64,000 nucleotides of DNA from Sporosarcina sp. BI001-red (GTDB lineage Bacteria; Bacillota; Bacilli; Bacillales_A; Planococcaceae), in the NCBI RefSeq assembly GCF_003384035.1, contig NZ_QQAK01000012.1, positions 359,691 to 423,690 on the forward strand, given 5' to 3'. How positions within the stretch are numbered: the first letter of the stretch is position 1; every line of letters begins with the position of its first letter. Under the pieces are notes generated by a model. That model was not told the origin of the DNA and made no database searches. It was given only the letters and a program-made list of their open reading frames with translations. Position numbers and translations under genes: made by a program. Positions 46,089 to 54,421 of the stretch are shown here, piece by piece.

Positions 46089-46517
46089 TTATCCTTTGTT
46101 CCTTTTAACAAGCCTAACCCACATGTGAACTAATCTCGAAACGATTAACATGACTCCGACAACTACTGCGACTGCAAATCCGAGCATCCCTTGTGCAACT
46201 ACCCAACCTACTGTGAATGTCATGAAAAAAAGGAAATAGGCAGCACCTGTGAGAATGAGGATAAAAGCAACATGAAATGGTTTGACTCGTTGGTAACTAA
46301 GGGCTAAGAGTCCGGTGAGCACGAGAATGCCAACACTCGAATACAAATGAAAGGATCCCCAACGAATTTCAATACGTGATTGTCCTTCATCACCCATAGC
46401 GTCAATAACAGGAAGCGACAGCTCATAGAACGTGATGCACGCTGTAATAATTCCAAGTGCTAGTAAACCGAAGTAAATCATCCAGCTGATTCTCACAAAA
46501 CCTCCATTGCTTTCCAT
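46089..46517 (-). CDS. Small membrane protein with four predicted helices
   Basis: 142 residues. Helices at about 11-33, 60-80, 86-106 and 112-132, basic C-terminus (RLVKRNKG). No recognised domain. The ATG at 46517 follows AAGGAGG. Function unknown. A single gene between the NTase gene and the YesK-like gene. Confidence 0.65.
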   Translation of the reverse strand: MESNGGFVRISWMIYFGLLALGIITACITFYELSLPVIDAMGDEGQSRIEIRWGSFHLYSSVGILVLTGLLALSYQRVKPFHVAFILILTGAAYFLFFMTFTVGWVVAQGMLGFAVAVVVGVMLIVSRLVHMWVRLVKRNKG

Positions 46518-46636
46518 GAAAGACCTCCTTAAAGATAACAATCATACTGCTACACATTACATGACGAAGTTAACAAGTTTTAGTAGGATATGTAATCTTA
46601 CCCCTAATACTTGGAAGGTTTTAAAAAATGGCATCA

Positions 46637-46990
46637 TTAACTAATAAAAAGAGTAAACGTGAGCACAATTACAAAACTAATAGGCAGTACAAAAAGATTT
46701 CGCTTATCTTGCGGACTCAATTCATTCGATCCATTCTTATCAACAGGTTTAAATAAGAACACAAACAATCCTGCAACTGCAATAACCACAAAACCAATGC
46801 CTATTACGCCAAAGCCCATTCCTTCAAATCCGCCAATGAGCAAAATACTAGTGACTATTATAGCTACCCCAGCGAGTGCTGTAATCCCTGTAGCCACATA
46901 ACGCTTTTCACTTCTTTTAGTAAGGATATAAATAAAAGAAAAAAGACAAAAACCTAACAGTAAGCCTATCGTAACTGGTACAAAAATCAT
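46637..46990 (-). CDS. YesK-like small membrane protein
   Basis: 117 residues with four hydrophobic segments (FVPVTIGLLLGFCLFSFIYI, ATGITALAGVAIIVTSILLI, FGVIGIGFVVIAVAGLFVFL, VLPISFVIVLTFTLF) separated by short polar loops. It resembles YesK of B. subtilis, of unknown function. I choose the ATG at 46990 over the GTG nine bases upstream, which abuts the ribosome binding site. Confidence 0.6.
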   Translation of the reverse strand: MIFVPVTIGLLLGFCLFSFIYILTKRSEKRYVATGITALAGVAIIVTSILLIGGFEGMGFGVIGIGFVVIAVAGLFVFLFKPVDKNGSNELSPQDKRNLFVLPISFVIVLTFTLFIS

Positions 46991-47148
46991 AGAATCCACA
47001 CCCCTTGTTCAGATTAAAATAAGAACATCAGTAAATCTGATGCTTGAAGTCATTTCTCTCCTATGTTCTCGTCAATTTAAAGAGTTTGTTCGAGTTACTT
47101 GAAATTGAATATAAGTGGACATGCTCACTGTGTTGCTTATGAATCACT

Positions 47149-47496
47149 TCATTTTTCCATAACTACGTCTTGAATCATGACTACATTTGTCTTCAGAATA
47201 CTTTCTGGATAGTCATGATCGATACATTCATTCCAATACTCGAAATGCTTCGTGTCGATAAAACCATCAGAGAAAACAACCTCTTCGGCACGAATGCCTT
47301 GATAAGAAACCCAGTACAAATATAGGACTCCTTCTATCGTCTCTTCAAAAATAGATTCCACGTACATTTTTTCTGCAGGAAGTGTTTGCTTCACATCTTC
47401 TAAATGTATCGTTAGGAATTCCATCCATTCCCGCGCTTTTTCTTCTTTACCTGCTAGAACTCTAAAGCGTTCTAATTCTACGTGAAGATTAGTCAT
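47149..47496 (-). CDS. DUF6176 family protein
   Basis: 115 residues, soluble. VELERFRVLAGKEEKAREWM, MYVESIFEETIEGVLYLYWV and HFEYWNECID match the DUF6176 pattern, a ferredoxin-like fold of unknown function. Stands alone; the 150-bp gap before the YesK-like gene shows nothing. Confidence 0.75.
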   Translation of the reverse strand: MTNLHVELERFRVLAGKEEKAREWMEFLTIHLEDVKQTLPAEKMYVESIFEETIEGVLYLYWVSYQGIRAEEVVFSDGFIDTKHFEYWNECIDHDYPESILKTNVVMIQDVVMEK

Positions 47497-47544
47497 AACC
47501 TATTCCTCTTTTCTTTGTATGTTTCTACACTAGTCATTATCAGA

Positions 47545-47964
47545 TTAAGGAAGCAATCCTAGCAGATTCGCGACCATTATACAGAGTAAAAAACTAGAGA
47601 ATAGCACCATTTCAATGAGTGTCGCAATATATTGATTTTTACTTTTTGCGTACTTTTTTTCCATATATGCAGTAACCGACTCATTCACAATATTCATAAA
47701 CAACAAATAAAAGAGGAGAAGTGTGAACCAAGTATCTATTGGTGCGTTAGTTGAAAGATAGATATAGCTCATTACAACTAACCCTGCCAACGAAACTCCT
47801 CTTAGAATCCATTCGATTTTGAAATGTTTGTCACTTACGTATTGGTTGAACAAAATACTTTTCTTTTCAGTTTTCAGCATTTTTCTCGTAACATATTCAG
47901 TCAATATCTGAACTAAGGAAAAACCTACCATTAAAGTAAATAGCATATAATTTGAAAAATCCAC
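47545..47964 (-). CDS. DUF4181 family membrane protein, intact copy
   Basis: 139 residues, about four helices. The signature between helices 1 and 2 is SILFNQYVSDKHFKIEWILR, and KKYAKSKNQYIATLIEMVLF lies before the last helix. The family is of unknown function. A second, apparently truncated copy lies at 50050. The start follows a weak GGGGG-type site. Confidence 0.75.
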   Translation of the reverse strand: MDFSNYMLFTLMVGFSLVQILTEYVTRKMLKTEKKSILFNQYVSDKHFKIEWILRGVSLAGLVVMSYIYLSTNAPIDTWFTLLLFYLLFMNIVNESVTAYMEKKYAKSKNQYIATLIEMVLFSSFLLCIMVANLLGLLP

Positions 47965-48096
47965 ATCTATCTACCCCCTTCTTATATGACCGAATGCCTT
48001 TTCAGACTGTTATTAGGGGGATTATGTCCTTCATTTGGTGAATTGTTAATGAACATTCACCTGACCTTGCAGGCAATAACGTCATGTAATACATTC

Positions 48097-48378
48097 TTAG
48101 AACTTTAATTCCCCTGTAAAACTTTTGCTTTTTTTCTGGATGAATAAAAGGAAACACCAACAAACCAATGTTCCACTAACAAATGACAGCACGATTATGT
48201 AAGGAGAAAAAGTCACTCCAAATGCAACTTCACTTTTTAAGATATCAATCTTCTTCTAAGCCGTTTCAATATCTGGTCGATAGATAAGTGTCTTGATAAA
48301 ACCAGATGATAGCATTCCTACTAAATAGATGACATGTATAACGAGAGAAGCAACGATTGCTTGAATGATAATTTTCAC
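48097..48378 (-). pseudogene. Two-helix membrane protein with an in-frame TAG
   Basis: From a GTG at 48378 (GGAGGCGAG upstream) one frame of 94 codons runs VKIIIQAIVASLVIHVIYLV, GFIKTLIYRPDIETA, TAG (48256-48258), KKIDILKSEVAFGVTFSP, IIVLSFVSGTLVCWCFLLF and ends at TAA. The hydrophobic pattern continues sensibly across the stop, so this was one protein. The surrounding 47965-48097 bases hold nothing else. Confidence 0.6.
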
Positions 48379-48470
48379 TTACTCGCCTCCAGGAAATTCA
48401 TGATCTGTTTAAGTAACCAAAAGTTTCAACTCTGAATAATTAAATTTACCAGTAGCTAGGCATTCATAAA

Positions 48471-48690
48471 CTAAGTTAAAATTCCGATTGTAATGATCGT
48501 GATAATGAGTGAAGAGATGAGCGCAATCAGCCCAAAGTAGAATGGAGCTTGAAATGCCCATAAATCGTAGCCCCATAACACCCGACGCTTCTTCTGAAAA
48601 CTCAAGTAAAAAAAAGGTAGCAGATACGATTGATAGTGCTTAAGAGGATAGTGAGCATCACTATTATGAACTTATGGTTTATGGGGGCGG
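48471..48690 (-). pseudogene. Remnant of a small membrane protein, frameshifted
   Basis: After GGGAG a frame begins INHKFIIVMLTILLSTINRI, runs into an eight-T tract and continues in another frame as PFFYLSFQKKRRVLWGYDLW and then a hydrophobic helix ending at TAG (48471-48473). The start codon would be ATA. No intact ORF exists. Low confidence because no homologue is recognised. Confidence 0.4.
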
Positions 48691-48697
48691 TCTCCCG

Positions 48698-49258
48698 TCA
48701 CTTTTCCATACTTAGGCGCATCACTTCTAACACCTGTTTATTTTCAAAAATTAACTTATACGCATCTGGCATCTGGAGGTTTTTCCAAAAGCTGAAGTCA
48801 AAACGGTCTTCAAAATAATTCATAATTAGTACCATGATATTGCCATGAGTCCCGATTGCAATGTTTTTCCCTTCATACAGGTCGAGTACCTTTAGAGTTG
48901 CCTCGATTCCTCGTAGTTGCGCAATCTCATTGGACTCTCCCCCAATCAAGGAAAAGGTAGGATTCTTCCACACTTCCCTAATTGCAAATTCAAAATCTCC
49001 AACAGGTTGATCAGACAATTTCCGTTCCATAAAGCCATTGTCAATGATCACTTTTTGGTCAATAAACTCGGCAATTGCTTCAACTGTTTGAACTGCCCTT
49101 TTGTATGGGCTAGAAATGACAATATCAATGGATTCTTTCTTAAGCACTTCGCTCATTGTTGCTGCATCCGTAAAACCTTTACTAGACAGCGGTCTTCCTA
49201 ATTCATCGGGGCTATAGGTTGAATGAGCATGTCGTACAAAAATAATTGTAGTTCTCAA
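48698..49258 (-). CDS. Histidine phosphatase (phosphoglycerate-mutase-like)
   Basis: 186 residues. The catalytic motif is FVRHAHST at the N-terminus, with the second Arg region ISSPYKRAVQTVEAI and the second His in IAIGTHGNIMV. Typical small phosphatase of the PGM fold; the substrate may be a sugar phosphate or a cofactor precursor. TTG start after AAGGAGAG. Confidence 0.88.
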   Translation of the reverse strand: MRTTIIFVRHAHSTYSPDELGRPLSSKGFTDAATMSEVLKKESIDIVISSPYKRAVQTVEAIAEFIDQKVIIDNGFMERKLSDQPVGDFEFAIREVWKNPTFSLIGGESNEIAQLRGIEATLKVLDLYEGKNIAIGTHGNIMVLIMNYFEDRFDFSFWKNLQMPDAYKLIFENKQVLEVMRLSMEK

Positions 49259-49501
49259 AACCTTACTCTCCTTTGAATAGCTACATGAAATTTTCTATCT
49301 AATTCCAACTCAAATACATTTAGGTATGATCTATTAATCCAGTTTCATTAACATGATAATCACCATGATAATTTGTGGTATAATTCTAACAACTTATAGA
49401 TTCACCAAAGATTCTCCTAATTTTAATTCTATCAGAGTATTTTGATAGCACAATTAAATGTTGGTTATTTGAAAAAGAAATCACGTTATAGGATGGATGA
49501 A

Positions 49502-49918
49502 ATGGGTTATACAAATCGTGCAGGTTTGGGAGTCAGAGTGGTAGCTAGTTTTCTAGATTTTGTGTTGCTCGCAACGATTATAGCTTCGGTTATTTATTTA
49601 GTAACAGGATCATTTTCTTTAAACTTTGCAAATGGAGTTGTATGGCAGTCAATCTATACGCTCTACTTGATGGTCGTCCCTATTATCTGGAGTGGATATG
49701 TAATTGGAAAACGAATGTGCCACATCCAGGTGAAGCGATTGGACGATGGTAATGTCACGTTATCCAATATGTTCATGAGAGAAATCGTCGGTTACTATTT
49801 GATTGGAGCGCTAACATTTGGTGTTTCGATACTTATCAGCGCAGGAATGATCATGTTTCGGGAAGACAAAAGAGGAATACACGATTTTCTAGGTGGCACT
49901 TATGTTGCGAGGCATTGA
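49502..49918 (+). CDS. RDD-family membrane protein
   Basis: 138 residues with three to four helices. RDD signature elements: RAGLGVRVVASFLDFVLLAT (Arg, Asp), GYVIGKRMCHIQVKRLDDGN and DKRGIHDFLGGTYVA. Family role unclear; some members are ion exchangers. I start at the ATG at 49502, 8 bp after AGGA; longer in-frame starts lack a site. The only plus-strand gene in this stretch, with its own terminator. Confidence 0.85.
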   Translation: MGYTNRAGLGVRVVASFLDFVLLATIIASVIYLVTGSFSLNFANGVVWQSIYTLYLMVVPIIWSGYVIGKRMCHIQVKRLDDGNVTLSNMFMREIVGYYLIGALTFGVSILISAGMIMFREDKRGIHDFLGGTYVARH

Positions 49919-49952
49919 AAGTCCGCATACTAGTAATATTTTGGAGCATAGA

Positions 49953-49986
49953 AAAAGAACTTCCTGGAACCTCAGGAAGTTCTTTT
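49953..49986. terminator. Terminator of the RDD gene
   Basis: 14-bp stem AAAAGAACTTCCTG/CAGGAAGTTCTTTT with 6-base loop; bidirectional. Confidence 0.88.
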
Positions 49987-50049
49987 GTTACGTTTCTAAA
50001 CTATGGAAATTCAGCAATTTTCACATAAGTTTTAACGCCTTACACAACC

Positions 50050-50440
50050 TTAGGCAAACCATCCAAAGATTTTCGTATAGAAGATAGTAGGGACAACAAT
50101 AATTAGAAGTCCCAGTTGAATCAAGGTTGGGATATATTCATTTTTATTTTCAGCGTATTTTTCTGCAAATACGCTCTCACTAATTCCAGGACGATTAAAT
50201 TGAGTAACGAAAAAGAAAGTTGTTGTCGTCTTTTCACCTGATGACATAATAATAGCCATTACTAGATATCCAAAAATCAAAATAAATCGCAGAATCCATT
50301 CAATTTTCCGATGCTTATCATTCACATAGTTACTTTTAAAGAAACTCAGTTTATCCAGTTTGAAGTAGCGACGCAATAGGCTATTTAGCAGATAGAAAAC
50401 GCCTATATATAGAACAAGCGCGGTTAAGAGTTTAACTGAA
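50050..50440 (-). pseudogene. DUF4181 membrane protein, N-terminus disrupted
   Basis: The C-terminal 108 residues are open (SFFKSNYVNDKHRKIEWILR, KYAENKNEYIPTLIQLGLLI) and match the intact copy at 47545. The first helix (VKLLTALVLYIGVFYLLNSL) is readable upstream in the same frame, but no ATG, GTG or TTG with a ribosome binding site precedes it before a TAA near 50440. A TTG at 50376 would give a protein lacking helix 1. Probably a frameshifted start; a functional shorter form is possible. Confidence 0.55.
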
Positions 50441-50513
50441 AATTATCCAATTATTTACATCTTCTGGTTTTCATCTTTATTTTTATGAGGAAACAGATTC
50501 TTTACTTTCAGAT

Positions 50514-50729
50514 TTACGATTTACTGAGCATAACTGCCTGCTTTTTCTGTTTCATTCGCTGAAGTGTAATGACAAGTAATGTCAAGCCTCCAACAAGTGC
50601 GGGTCCTATGCTGATCAAAAAGAATTTCCAGTTACCTGTGTTCAATGAAAGGATAAGAAACAAGATAGGTATTCCAATTATACTAATCAAAGAAACGATA
50701 AAAGCCACCTTTAAGTTTTCCCTCACCAC
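50514..50729 (-). CDS. Small two-helix membrane protein
   Basis: 71 residues: helices VAFIVSLISIIGIPILFLIL and FFLISIGPALVGGLTLLVIT, basic tail RMKQKKQ. GTG start after GGAGGAG. Function unknown; the strong ribosome binding site supports it being real. Confidence 0.6.
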   Translation of the reverse strand: MVRENLKVAFIVSLISIIGIPILFLILSLNTGNWKFFLISIGPALVGGLTLLVITLQRMKQKKQAVMLSKS

Positions 50730-50890
50730 TACTCCTCCTTCAGAATTATGAATTTATTTCAGCTTAACATATTGGAGGAAGTGATTAAAATAAAATTCAA
50801 AAAATTTACTAGTATTTCTAATTTCACTGAATACTTCTTAAATATTCTTACATAGACATCAGAATAAAACCTACATTTCCTCATCTGAAT

Positions 50891-51328
50891 TTAAATAATC
50901 AACATATTATTTTCATCGAACTCCCAGTCAGCGCCATAAGCGACTTCCCAATAATAGCCGTCCGGATCCACAAAATATCCTCCATAACCGCCCCACGAAA
51001 GAGTTTGAGGTTGCTTTACAATTTGTGCTCCCACATCCTTAACCTTTTTAAAAATGTCATCGATCTCAGCTTCCGATTTTCCATTATAGGCAAGCGTAAA
51101 CCCTGGAAATCCACCTGCTGAAATCGCAGGTGGGTTGTCCTGGTCGATATCCCTTGCTAATTCTTCCAATGGAAACAACTCTAGTTTAGATCCTTCATTT
51201 TTAAAGAATACGATGACAGGTTTTTCCTCATCTCCTGTCACCGAAGCTTCAAACCCGATATTCTTATAAAAATCCAAAGACTTTCTAATGTCTTTTACAC
51301 CTAATGCTATAAGATTGATACGATTCAT
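50891..51328 (-). CDS. VOC-family (glyoxalase fold) protein
   Basis: 145 residues. NLIALGVKDIRKSLDFYKNI starts the first half, FTLAYNGKSEAEIDDIFKKV the second, and the C-terminal FVDPDGYYWEVAYG supplies the usual Glu ligand. Substrate unknown. It stands alone. Confidence 0.88.
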   Translation of the reverse strand: MNRINLIALGVKDIRKSLDFYKNIGFEASVTGDEEKPVIVFFKNEGSKLELFPLEELARDIDQDNPPAISAGGFPGFTLAYNGKSEAEIDDIFKKVKDVGAQIVKQPQTLSWGGYGGYFVDPDGYYWEVAYGADWEFDENNMLII

Positions 51329-51422
51329 TATTCATCCATCCCCTCTAGGTAAACTTATTCTTTACAATACATTCTGTAACACGCTCCAATCTTCTCTATT
51401 CAAATATGTCTTTAAATACACG

Positions 51423-51463
51423 AAAAAACGCTTCGTAGGATTATTTTGATCCTACGAAACGCT
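51423..51463 (-). terminator. Terminator of the nhaC/PqqB-like operon
   Basis: Stem of about 13 bp (CGCTTCGTAGGAT at 51429-51441 with ATCCTACGAAACG at 51449-51461, one bulge); on the minus strand followed by six T. Confidence 0.7.
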
Positions 51464-51554
51464 GAACCTGGGGCTTTACTCTTATGACTAGAAAAGCTGC
51501 TTCTAGAGAGATTGGATGGTGTTCTCTACTCATGCATCTCCTATCTTTGTTAAT

Positions 51555-52430
51555 TTACAAGTCAAACGTCATCCCATCATTCGCAATATGGAAACCATTC
51601 TTTTCGATAAAATCCCGAGCGTCGCTATTCTGTTTCAGAGCAGGATTACTGTGATTAAAATGGGTGAAATAAATTGCACAGGTGTCTGTAATACTCTTCA
51701 AACGCTCCATTGTATCCGTAATGAATGGATGAGGGATCTCACTCAAATCTCTGGCACCCCGTCCACTGTCCGATAAATCACTCTCAGAAAAAAACGTTGC
51801 GTCCAACAAACAAATATCCGCTTGCTTACATGCTTCTACGAGATCAAGGTCCCACTCATCCCAACTATCAATATCAGGAATATATAACACTTTCTTTTTA
51901 GGTCCTTTAATCCAAAACCCAAACGTCTCGGAGAATTCGTTCCGATGAGGTACTTTCACTGGTGTTACTTCAACATCATTATCCAGATTAGTAGAAATCC
52001 CCTGTTCGATTGCTTGAACTTGAATATTACCTAGGTCCGTTAACTGCCGCCAAGGTGCATGTGATTCCAGAACGTTTTTCATCAGCGGTCCGGTAAACAC
52101 AGGTACATTCTTCGTATTCATTGCTTCTTTCCCTAAAAATATTAGTCCTGGATAATGACCAATATGGGCATGCGTAAGGAAAATACTGTCCATTACAAGA
52201 CCTTCCATCCCGTGTGTGCGTTGAACCATAATGATTTGCTCTTTAAAATCTGGCGATGCATCGATTAAATGCCATTGATTTTTATCTTTCAATACTATGG
52301 CAAGTGATGCTGCTCTTCGTTTGAACGTTGGATTATCGATCGCTTTTGTACAATTATCGCAATAACAATTCGGTTGCGGCAACCCTGCGTCTTGCGCTGT
52401 GCCTAACACATGTAAAATCACTTCACCCAT
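51555..52430 (-). CDS. PqqB-like MBL-fold metallohydrolase
   Basis: 291 residues. Begins VLGTAQDAGLPQPNCYCDNC, the N-terminal pattern of PqqB-related proteins with a Cys cluster, then WHLIDASPDFKEQI. The metal motif is HAHIGH in FLTHAHIGHYPGLIFLG, where classical hydrolases have HxHxDH, so the Asp is Gly. IPDIDSWDEWD and YFTHFNHSN supply later ligands. No PQQ biosynthesis genes are nearby, so a PQQ role is unlikely. The start lies 13 bp inside the nhaC gene, with AAGGAGATG before it, so it is co-translated with the antiporter. Confidence 0.82.
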   Translation of the reverse strand: MGEVILHVLGTAQDAGLPQPNCYCDNCTKAIDNPTFKRRAASLAIVLKDKNQWHLIDASPDFKEQIIMVQRTHGMEGLVMDSIFLTHAHIGHYPGLIFLGKEAMNTKNVPVFTGPLMKNVLESHAPWRQLTDLGNIQVQAIEQGISTNLDNDVEVTPVKVPHRNEFSETFGFWIKGPKKKVLYIPDIDSWDEWDLDLVEACKQADICLLDATFFSESDLSDSGRGARDLSEIPHPFITDTMERLKSITDTCAIYFTHFNHSNPALKQNSDARDFIEKNGFHIANDGMTFDL

Positions 52431-53848
52431 ATCGGTGCATCTCCTTTTTCAATACTAACTTTTGGCTGTGCAGTATACGTTTTCTTCGTAATGGTCCAAC
52501 CTGTAAACCCAAATACGATATTAATGAGAGGGACAAGGAACACAAAGAAGGCGTATGGGATAAATTCTCCTGGGCTGATTCCGAAAATGCCTGCTGCAAA
52601 CACTGCCGGTACACTCCACGGAACGAGATTGATGCCTACCGTTCCTGCAGACTCAACGCATCTTGATAAGTTTTTCGTATCAATATTCATCTCTTTATAC
52701 TTCGTAACAAATGTCCTAGACGGCAATACAATTGCTAGAAACTGCGCACCACTTGCAAATGCTACTACGAATGTCGAAAATATCGTTGCCAGTATCAAAC
52801 TACCTGTAGAATGCACGCGCGCCATCATTTTTCTCGTTAAGATTTCAAACGATCCAGACTCTTCTAGTACGCCGCCTAGTGCTGTCGCAATTACTAAAAG
52901 TGCAATCGTGCTGAGCATGGAGGTCAATCCTCCACGATTCAACAAAGAGTCAATAGCCGGAACATCTGATTCCAACGCAAATCCATTTGTCATGACTTGA
53001 ATGATTTGCGCGATTGGCATTCCTTGCACGACAACAGCTATAATGCCTCCGAGCATCCCCACCCCAGCAAGCGCGGGAATTGCAGGTACTCTCAACATCA
53101 TGAGCACAATTGTCAAAACAGGTAACAGTAAAAGCAGTGGATGTATTAAAAACAACTCCGAAAGACCAGTCTTAATCCCTTCGATTACAGAAGAATCCGC
53201 TACGCCAACGCCAGTATAGGATTTACTAACAAACCAGTACATGACGATTGCGATACCAAAAGCAGGAATGGTATCCCAAAGCATATGTTTAATATGTGTA
53301 AATAGATCCGTCTCTGCCATCGCTGGTGCAATATTGGTTGTGTCAGATAATGGAGAGAGCTTATCGCCGAAGAACGCACCAGAAATCACAGCGCCACCTA
53401 CAAGTCCCGCTGGAAAACCAAGACCTTCCCCAATCGCCATGAACGCTAATCCTACTGTCGCGATCGATGTAAACGAACTGCCAAGAGTGATTGAAACAAT
53501 CCCAGTGACCAAAGCTACGACTGGGATGAAAATCGATGGATGGATAAGGGACAAGCCGTAAAAAATGATTGTTGGAATAACTCCACTGGCCATCCATGAT
53601 CCCACAATGATGCCGATCAATAACAAGATAAATACTGCAGGTAACGCTCGACTCACACCATTGACCATCATCATTTGAATAGAATTCCATTCAAAACCAG
53701 CTAATCGAGCAATTAAGGCTGCTGCGAATACGCCGATCAATAACGGCATGAGCATTCCCGCTTTCCAAACAAACACCGACATCGATGCTGCTGCAATTAA
53801 GGTTAGTATCGGAACAATCGCTAACCAACCAGACATTTCTTTTTTCAT
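52418..53848 (-). CDS. nhaC: Na+/H+ antiporter NhaC family, T-box controlled
   Basis: 476 residues, about 11-12 helices. Family blocks: GSSFTSIATVGLAFMAIGEG, GAVISGAFFGDKLSPLSDTT and LVPWSVPAVFAAGIFGISPG. The family covers Na+/H+ antiporters and also Na+-coupled organic-acid or amino-acid exchangers. A T-box leader in front implies that expression answers to an uncharged tRNA. In related bacilli, T-box-linked NhaC-type transporters (YheL) were predicted to carry tyrosine, so an amino-acid-linked role is likely. Overlaps the PqqB-like gene downstream. Confidence 0.9.
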   Translation of the reverse strand: MKKEMSGWLAIVPILTLIAAASMSVFVWKAGMLMPLLIGVFAAALIARLAGFEWNSIQMMMVNGVSRALPAVFILLLIGIIVGSWMASGVIPTIIFYGLSLIHPSIFIPVVALVTGIVSITLGSSFTSIATVGLAFMAIGEGLGFPAGLVGGAVISGAFFGDKLSPLSDTTNIAPAMAETDLFTHIKHMLWDTIPAFGIAIVMYWFVSKSYTGVGVADSSVIEGIKTGLSELFLIHPLLLLLPVLTIVLMMLRVPAIPALAGVGMLGGIIAVVVQGMPIAQIIQVMTNGFALESDVPAIDSLLNRGGLTSMLSTIALLVIATALGGVLEESGSFEILTRKMMARVHSTGSLILATIFSTFVVAFASGAQFLAIVLPSRTFVTKYKEMNIDTKNLSRCVESAGTVGINLVPWSVPAVFAAGIFGISPGEFIPYAFFVFLVPLINIVFGFTGWTITKKTYTAQPKVSIEKGDAPIWVK

Positions 53849-53910
53849 ATGCTCATCTCCATAAATTTAGTGTGAGAATTCATTCATTACGACCTCATTT
53901 CATGACAAAA

Positions 53911-54134
53911 CAAAAAAGCCTCCTCCCCTCAAAATTGAAGGGACGGAAGCTCCGTGGTACCACCCAAATTAGCAGAAAAATTCTACTCACTCATTATAGA
54001 TAACGGCCTAAACCGGACAATTACATCGTCAGCTCCCTGTTTGTAATTCGTTAGTGTACCTTGCTTGGTTCGCACCGACCACCAAGTCTCTGTTGCCAAG
54101 GTTACAAAACTACTTCGAACAGTTCATCACATTT
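53911..54134 (-). promoter_or_regulatory. T-box riboswitch upstream of nhaC
   Basis: On the minus strand the T-box core TGGGTGGTACCACGG (53952-53966) is followed by a terminator hairpin and T-run (53912-53952). Upstream are Stem I elements: an AGTA bulge, a GTGGTCGGTGCGAACC apical motif, and a specifier loop GAATTACA closed by CTGTT/AACAG. The specifier codon is UAC (Tyr, 54043-54045) or, shifted by one base, UUA (Leu); UAC followed by A is preferred and agrees with known tyrosine T-boxes on this gene family. The CGTTATC...GAGTGAG region before the T-box is also typical. Confidence 0.92.
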
Positions 54135-54140
54135 TTCAAT

Positions 54141-54169
54141 ATCATAAATTGTTTTGATAGAGTTGTCAA
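54141..54169 (-). promoter_or_regulatory. SigA-type promoter of the nhaC T-box leader
   Basis: On the minus strand TTGACA (54164-54169) and TATGAT (54141-54146), 17-bp spacer, directly before the leader. Confidence 0.8.
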
Positions 54170-54421
54170 TCAATATATTACATACTGTGTACAATTAAGT
54201 AAACATAGTACTCGACACACCGATACACCTTTAAAATCCCATATCTATAAACAAATTCACATACTCAACCGATGGTCATGCAACTATAGTATGTAATATA
54301 ATTACAAACAAGAATAATCGACATGACAAAAGTTTTTATGTCAATCGTTTTGTAAGTCTTTATATCTAGAGTCATTTCTGATATACTTTGATAATTAGAC
54401 AATCTTAGGAGGTATTCACTG

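Noticed and set aside
40645..48690. Genome-wide reassignment of TAG to an amino acid
   Set aside because: TAG ends clearly genuine genes here (the CHY zinc-finger gene at 15642-15644, yndJ at 57203-57205), and some broken genes also carry frameshifts and lost starts; decay is simpler.
33700..51300. A prophage or defence island in the accessory zone
   Set aside because: No integrase, phage structural, restriction or toxin-antitoxin genes were recognised; the genes are small GNAT, VOC and DUF families.
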